Assembly: GCF_003315235.1 (NCBI RefSeq)
Contig: NZ_QNRU01000014.1
Coordinates: forward strand, 1 to 49,574
Reading direction: 5' to 3'
Source: Neisseria gonorrhoeae
GTDB taxonomy: Bacteria; Pseudomonadota; Gammaproteobacteria; Burkholderiales; Neisseriaceae
Length of the DNA stretch: 49,574 bases
Position 1 is the first letter of the stretch; each line of letters opens with the position of its first letter. The notes under the pieces are model-generated. The model saw only the letters and a program-made list of their open reading frames with translations, was not told the DNA's origin and did no database searches. A program made the position numbers and the translations under genes. Positions 44,978 through 49,574 of the stretch are shown here, piece after piece.

Positions 44978-47900
44978 ATGTTTCATTTTGCATTTCCGGC
45001 ACAAACTGCCCTGCGCCAAGCGATAACCGATGCCTACCGCCGTAATGAAATCGAAGCCGTACAGGATATGTTGCAACGTGCACAGATGAGTGACGAAGAG
45101 CGCAACGCCGCCTCCGAGCTTGCCCGCCGTTTGGTTACCCAAGTCCGCGCCGGCCGCACCAAAGCCGGCGGCGTGGATGCGCTGATGCACGAGTTTTCAC
45201 TCTCCAGCGAAGAAGGCATCGCGCTGATGTGTCTGGCAGAAGCCCTGCTGCGTATCCCCGACAACGCCACGCGCGACCGCCTGATTGCCGACAAGATTTC
45301 AGACGGCAACTGGAAAAGCCATTTGAACAACAGCCCTTCCCTCTTCGTCAATGCTGCCGCCTGGGGTCTGCTGATTACCGGCAAGCTGACCGCCACAAAC
45401 GACAAACAAATGAGTTCCGCACTCGGCCGCCTGATCGGCAAAGGCGGCGCACCGCTCATCCGCCAAGGCGTAAATTACGCCATGCGGCTTCTGGGCAAAC
45501 AGTTCGTCACCGGACAGACCATTGAAGAAGCCCTGCAAAACGGCAAAGAACGCGAAAAAATGGGCTACCGCTTCTCCTTCGATATGTTGGGCGAAGCCGC
45601 CTACACCCAAGCCGATGCCGACCGCTACTACCGCGACTATGTCGAAGCCATCCACGCCATCGGCAAAGATGCGGCAGGACAAGGCGTTTACGAAGGCAAC
45701 GGCATTTCCGTCAAACTCTCCGCCATCCATCCGCGCTACTCGCGCGCCCAACACGGCCGCGTGATGGGCGAACTGTTGCCTCGCCTGAAAGAATTGTTCC
45801 TTTTGGGTAAAAAATACGATATCGGTATCAACATCGATGCCGAAGAAGCCAACCGTCTGGAGCTGTCTTTGGATTTGATGGAGGCACTCGTTTCCGACCC
45901 CGATTTGGCCGGCTACAAAGGCATCGGTTTCGTTGTTCAAGCCTACCAAAAACGCTGCCCGTTCGTCATCGACTATCTGATTGACCTGGCCCGCCGCAAC
46001 AACCAAAAACTGATGATCCGCCTCGTCAAAGGCGCGTATTGGGACAGCGAAATCAAATGGGCGCAAGTGGACGGCTTGAACGGCTATCCGACCTACACCC
46101 GCAAAATCCATACCGACATCTCCTACCTCGCCTGCGCGTGCAAACTGCTTTCCGCGCAAGACGCGGTATTCCCGCAATTCGCCACCCACAACGCCTACAC
46201 CTTGGGCGCAATCTACCAAATGGGCAAAGGCAAAGATTTTGAACACCAATGCCTGCACGGTATGGGCGAAACCTTGTACGACCAAGTCGTCGGTCCGCAA
46301 AACTTAGGCCGCCGCGTGCGCGTGTACGCCCCGGTCGGCACACACGAAACCCTGCTCGCCTACTTGGTGCGCCGCCTGTTGGAAAACGGCGCGAACTCGT
46401 CTTTCGTCAACCAAATCGTTGATGAAAACATCAGCATCGACCGCCTGATTAAGAGCCCGTTCGACACCATCGCCGAACAAGGCATCCACCTGCACAACGC
46501 CCTGCCGCTGCCGCGCGATTTGTACGGCAAATGCCGTCTGAACTCGCAAGGCGTGGACTTGAGCAACGAAAACGTATTGCAGCAGCTTCAAGAACAGATG
46601 AACAAAGCCGCCGCACAAGACTTCCACGCCGCATCCATCGTCAACGGCAAAGCCCGCGATGTCGGCGAAGCGCAACCGATTAAAAACCCTGCCGACCACG
46701 GCGATGTTGTCGGTACGGTCAGCTTTGCCGATGCCGCGCTTGCCCAAGAAGCGGTTGGTGCAGCCGTTGCCGCGTTCCCCGAATGGAGTGCGACACCTGC
46801 CGCCGAACGCGCCGCCTGCCTGCGCCGTTTCGCCGACCTGCTCGAACAGCACACCCCCGCGCTGATGATGCTTGCCGTGCGCGAAGCGGGCAAAACGCTG
46901 AACAACGCCATTGCCGAAGTGCGCGAAGCCGTCGATTTCTGCCGCTACTACGCAAACGAAGCCGAACACACCCTGCCTCAAGACGCAAAAGCCGTCGGCG
47001 CGATTGTCGCCATCAGCCCGTGGAACTTCCCGCTCGCCATCTTTACCGGCGAAGTCGTGTCCGCCCTGGCGGCAGGCAACACCGTCATCGCCAAACCTGC
47101 CGAACAAACCAGCCTGATTGCCGGTTATGCCGTTTCCCTCATGCACGAAGCCGGCATCCCGACTTCCGCCCTGCAACTCATCCTCGGCGCAGGCGACACG
47201 GGTGCGGCATTGACCAACGATGCCAGCATCGGCGGCGTGATTTTCACAGGCTCGACCGAAGTGGCGCGCCTGATCAACAAAGCCCTTGCCAAACGCGGCG
47301 ACAATCCCGTCCTGATTGCCGAAACCGGCGGACAAAACGCCATGATTGTCGATTCCACCGCACTTGCCGAACAAGTCTGCGCCGACGTATTGAACTCCGC
47401 CTTCGACAGCGCGGGACAACGCTGCTCCGCCCTGCGTATCTTATGCGTCCAAGAAGACGTTGCCGACCGTATGCTCGACATGATCAAAGGCGCGATGGAC
47501 GAACTCGTCGTCGGCAAACCGATTCAGCTCACTACCGATGTCGGTCCCGTCATCGATGCCGAAGCGCAGCAAAACCTGTTGAACCACATCAACAAAATGA
47601 AAGGCGTTGCCAAGTCTTACCACGAAGTCAAAGCCGCCGCCGATGTCGATTCCGAAAAATCCACGTTCGTTCGCCCCATCCTGTTTGAATTGAACAACCT
47701 CAACGAACTGCAACGCGAAGTCTTCGGCCCCGTCCTGCACGTCGTCCGCTACCGCGCCGACGAACTCGACAGCGTCATCGACCAAATCAACAGCAAAGGC
47801 TACGCCCTGACCCACGGCGTACACAGCCGCATCGAAGGCACGGTACGCCACATCCGCAGCCGCATCGAAGCCGGCAACGTTTACGTCAACCGCAACATCG

Positions 47901-48583
47901 TCGGTGCAGTCGTCGGCGTACAGCCCTTCGGCGGACACGGTCTGTCCGGCACAGGCCCCAAAGCAGGAGGTTCGTTCTACCTGCAAAAACTGACCCGCAT
48001 CCCCGAATGGGTTGCCCCGACCCTGAGCCAAATCGGACAGGCAGACGAAGCCGCGCTCAAACGCCTCGAAGCCCTGATTCACAAACTGCCGTTCAACGCC
48101 GAAGAGAAAAAAGCCGCAGCGGCCGCTTTGGGACACGCCCGCATCCGCACCCTGCGCCGTGCCGAAACCGTCCTTACCGGCCCGACCGGCGAGCGCAACA
48201 GCATCTCATGGCACGCGCCAAAACGCGTTTGGATACACGGCGGCAGCACGGTTCAAGCCTTTGCCGCACTGACCGGACTTGCCGCCTCCGGCGTACAGGC
48301 AGTGGTCGAACCCGACAGCCCGCTGGCTTCCTACACCGCCGACTTGGACGGTTTGCTGCAAATCAGCGGCAAACCCGAAAACACCGGTGTGAACCACGTC
48401 GCCGCCCTAAGCCCACTGGACAGCAGCCGCAAGCAGGAACTGGCAAACCGCGACGGCGCACTCATCCGCATCCTCCCGTCCGGACAAGGCTTGGACATCC
48501 TGCAAGTGTTTGAAGAAATTTCTTGCAGCATCAACACCACAGCCGCCGGCGGCAACGCCGGCCTGATGGCGGTTGCCGACTGA
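44978..48583 (+). CDS. putA: Bifunctional proline dehydrogenase / P5C dehydrogenase
   Basis: This is a 1201-residue enzyme that oxidises proline to glutamate via pyrroline-5-carboxylate. The N-terminal half carries the FAD-dependent proline dehydrogenase barrel (KLSAIHPRYSRAQ, NIDAEEANRLELSL, RLVKGAYWDSEIKWAQ, FATHNAYT). The C-terminal half is an aldehyde dehydrogenase with AISPWNFPLAIFTGE, ETGGQNAMIVDSTA and catalytic C816 in FDSAGQRCSALRI. The N-terminus lacks the ribbon-helix-helix DNA-binding domain of E. coli PutA, so it is not expected to repress putP itself. GGAGG precedes the ATG. Confidence 0.96.
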   Translation: MFHFAFPAQTALRQAITDAYRRNEIEAVQDMLQRAQMSDEERNAASELARRLVTQVRAGRTKAGGVDALMHEFSLSSEEGIALMCLAEALLRIPDNATRDRLIADKISDGNWKSHLNNSPSLFVNAAAWGLLITGKLTATNDKQMSSALGRLIGKGGAPLIRQGVNYAMRLLGKQFVTGQTIEEALQNGKEREKMGYRFSFDMLGEAAYTQADADRYYRDYVEAIHAIGKDAAGQGVYEGNGISVKLSAIHPRYSRAQHGRVMGELLPRLKELFLLGKKYDIGINIDAEEANRLELSLDLMEALVSDPDLAGYKGIGFVVQAYQKRCPFVIDYLIDLARRNNQKLMIRLVKGAYWDSEIKWAQVDGLNGYPTYTRKIHTDISYLACACKLLSAQDAVFPQFATHNAYTLGAIYQMGKGKDFEHQCLHGMGETLYDQVVGPQNLGRRVRVYAPVGTHETLLAYLVRRLLENGANSSFVNQIVDENISIDRLIKSPFDTIAEQGIHLHNALPLPRDLYGKCRLNSQGVDLSNENVLQQLQEQMNKAAAQDFHAASIVNGKARDVGEAQPIKNPADHGDVVGTVSFADAALAQEAVGAAVAAFPEWSATPAAERAACLRRFADLLEQHTPALMMLAVREAGKTLNNAIAEVREAVDFCRYYANEAEHTLPQDAKAVGAIVAISPWNFPLAIFTGEVVSALAAGNTVIAKPAEQTSLIAGYAVSLMHEAGIPTSALQLILGAGDTGAALTNDASIGGVIFTGSTEVARLINKALAKRGDNPVLIAETGGQNAMIVDSTALAEQVCADVLNSAFDSAGQRCSALRILCVQEDVADRMLDMIKGAMDELVVGKPIQLTTDVGPVIDAEAQQNLLNHINKMKGVAKSYHEVKAAADVDSEKSTFVRPILFELNNLNELQREVFGPVLHVVRYRADELDSVIDQINSKGYALTHGVHSRIEGTVRHIRSRIEAGNVYVNRNIVGAVVGVQPFGGHGLSGTGPKAGGSFYLQKLTRIPEWVAPTLSQIGQADEAALKRLEALIHKLPFNAEEKKAAAAALGHARIRTLRRAETVLTGPTGERNSISWHAPKRVWIHGGSTVQAFAALTGLAASGVQAVVEPDSPLASYTADLDGLLQISGKPENTGVNHVAALSPLDSSRKQELANRDGALIRILPSGQGLDILQVFEEISCSINTTAAGGNAGLMAVAD

Positions 48584-48616
48584 TTTTGCCAAACCGCCCG
48601 GGCGCGGCCCGTGAAC

Positions 48617-48649
48617 AAATGCCGTCTGAAAACCTTTCAGGCGGCATTT
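48617..48649 (+). terminator. Uptake-sequence terminator behind putA
   Basis: AAATGCCGTCTGAAA (48617-48631) pairs with TTTCAGGCGGCATTT (48635-48649) with one mismatch. Its T run runs directly into the Correia element. Confidence 0.75.
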
Positions 48650-48754
48650 TATAGTGGATTAACAAAAATCAGGACAAGGCGGCGAGCCGCAGACAGTACA
48701 AATAGTACGGCAAGGCGGGCCAACGCTGTACTGGTTTAAATTCAATTCACTATA
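48650..48754. repeat. Correia repeat enclosed element (CREE), 105-base short form
   Basis: Terminal repeats TATAGTGGATTAACAAAAAT and, inverted, ...TTCAATTCACTATA bound a 105-base element of the common short class. It lies between the putA terminator and the opa promoter; the opa -35 box begins 5 bases after it. Confidence 0.93.
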
Positions 48755-48758
48755 TGTG

Positions 48759-48787
48759 TTGGCACATCGCTCCAAACCTGATATAAT
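48759..48787 (+). promoter_or_regulatory. opa promoter
   Basis: TTGGCA (48759-48764) and TATAAT (48782-48787) are 17 bases apart, about 67 bases before the opa ATG. opa genes are transcribed constitutively and switched at translation. Confidence 0.75.
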
Positions 48788-48853
48788 CCGCCTTTCAACA
48801 TCAGTGAAAATCGTTCTTTTTAGTCAGTTAACATTAAATTTCGGAGTCGAAAA

Positions 48854-49574
48854 ATGAATCCAGCCCGCAAAAAACCTTCTCTTCTCTTCTCTTCTCTTCT
48901 CTTCTCTTCTCTTCTCTTCTCTTCTCTTCTCTTCCGCAGCGCAGGCGGCAAGTGAAGGCAATGGCCGCGGCCCGTATGTGCAGGCGGATTTAGCCTACGC
49001 CTACGAACACATTACCCACGATTATCCGGAAGCAACCGCTCAAAAAAAAGGCACAACAATAAGCACGGTAAGCGATTATTTCAGAAACATCCGTACGCAT
49101 TCCGTCCACCCCAGGGTGTCGGTCGGCTACGACTTCGGCGGCTGGAGGATAGCGGCAGATTATGCCCGTTACAGAAAGTGGAACAACAGTAAATATTCCG
49201 TCAGCATAAAAAAGTTGCAAAACCAGTATAACAAGAAGACGGAAAATCAGGAAAACGGTACGTTCCACGCCGCCTCCTCGCTCGGCTTGTCCGCCGTTTA
49301 CGACTTCAAACTCAACGACAAATTCAAACCCTATATCGGTGCGCGCGTCGCCTACGGACACGTCAGACACAGCATCGATTCGACCAAAAAAACAACAGGG
49401 TTTCTTACCACCGCCGGTGCTCGTGGCGCAGCACCTACGGTTTCTTCTCCTTACAAAAATACGCAAGACGCCCATCAAGAAAGCAACAGCATCCGCCGCG
49501 TGGGCCTCGGCGTCATCGCCGGTATCGGTTTCGACATCACGCCCAACCTGACCTTGGACACCGGCTACCGCTAC
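48854..49574 (+). CDS. opa: Opa opacity adhesin, 5' part, phase OFF, runs off the window
   Basis: GGAG precedes ATG 48854. The leader starts [14 protein letters not shown] and is built from CTCTT units. With 11 units the ATG frame reads LLFRSAGGK and stops at 48953-48955. The mature Opa frame begins one base later, at [20 protein letters not shown], and stays open to the window end. The mature part shows the semivariable region ([13 protein letters not shown]), conserved strands ([20 protein letters not shown]), hypervariable region 1 ([16 protein letters not shown]) and region 2 ([20 protein letters not shown] onward to DAHQESNS). It is an intact gene in the OFF state, not a decayed one: 9 or 12 units would put it in frame. 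Confidence 0.93.
48879..48933 (+). repeat. CTCTT phase-variation tract, 11 units
   Basis: Eleven perfect CTCTT pentamers lie in the opa leader codons. Slipped-strand gain or loss of a unit shifts the frame by one base, switching Opa on or off. Confidence 0.97.

Noticed and set aside
45299-47419. Long antisense frames opposite putA (about 330 and 370 residues)
   Set aside because: They are Gly/Val/Asp-rich shadow translations of a GC-rich coding strand, with no ribosome sites or recognisable domains; putA explains the region.
48854-49574. opa as a frameshifted pseudogene
   Set aside because: The shift is explained exactly by 11 CTCTT units; the rest is intact, as expected for a phase-variable gene in the OFF state.

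Overview
The window is Neisseria chromosome, most likely N. gonorrhoeae. The evidence is the very frequent 10-base DNA uptake sequence (GCCGTCTGAA), often paired into intergenic hairpins, three Correia repeat elements, dRS3-bounded intergenic repeats, opa genes with a CTCTT coding repeat, and a gonococcal-type wild-type penA. An opa gene lies at each end in the same orientation, which suits a genome with many opa loci. N. meningitidis has much the same gene order and cannot be excluded by reading alone.

Layout. 1-185 is the 3' end of one opa gene. 471-2240 holds a nitrilase-family amidohydrolase and tyrA, divergently arranged. 2298-4482 is a nitrosative-stress block: nnrS, a hemerythrin-like gene and the divergent NO-sensing repressor nsrR. 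A YciO-type protein follows at 4644-5264. 5375-14334 is a propionate (methylcitrate) cluster read on the minus strand as prpB, prpC, tauE-like, acnD, prpF, ackA. Here acnD and prpF each carry a one-base frameshift, AckA differs from its family at many conserved positions, and repeats split the cluster. An AT-rich gap and a purine permease (14951-16261) come next.

16397-36445 is a complete division and cell wall (dcw) cluster on the minus strand: mraZ, rsmH, ftsL, penA, murE, a phosphoethanolamine-transferase-like gene, murF, a small membrane protein, mraY, a Sel1-repeat protein, murD, ftsW, murG, murC, ddl, ftsQ, ftsA, ftsZ. It is headed by a strong promoter over 10-base-phased MraZ-type repeats and closed by a hairpin after ftsZ. 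MurC, D, E, F, Ddl, MraY and MurG make lipid II. FtsW and PBP2 polymerise and crosslink it at the septum organised by FtsZ, A, Q and L.

36793-42712 holds a MidA-like methyltransferase, two tRNA genes (anticodons CAT and GGC), uppP, dsbA, an FtsN-like SPOR protein, comM and ubiK. 43200-48583 is the proline pair putP and putA. The window ends in a second opa gene (48854 to the edge) with its own promoter directly beside a Correia element. It has 11 CTCTT units, which puts it out of frame (phase OFF).

I found no mobile element with a transposase, no prophage, no CRISPR array and no clearly undescribed system. The most interesting signals are the apparent joint decay of the propionate cluster, the MraZ operator array, the opa pair in direct orientation and the repeat insertion behind the first opa gene.
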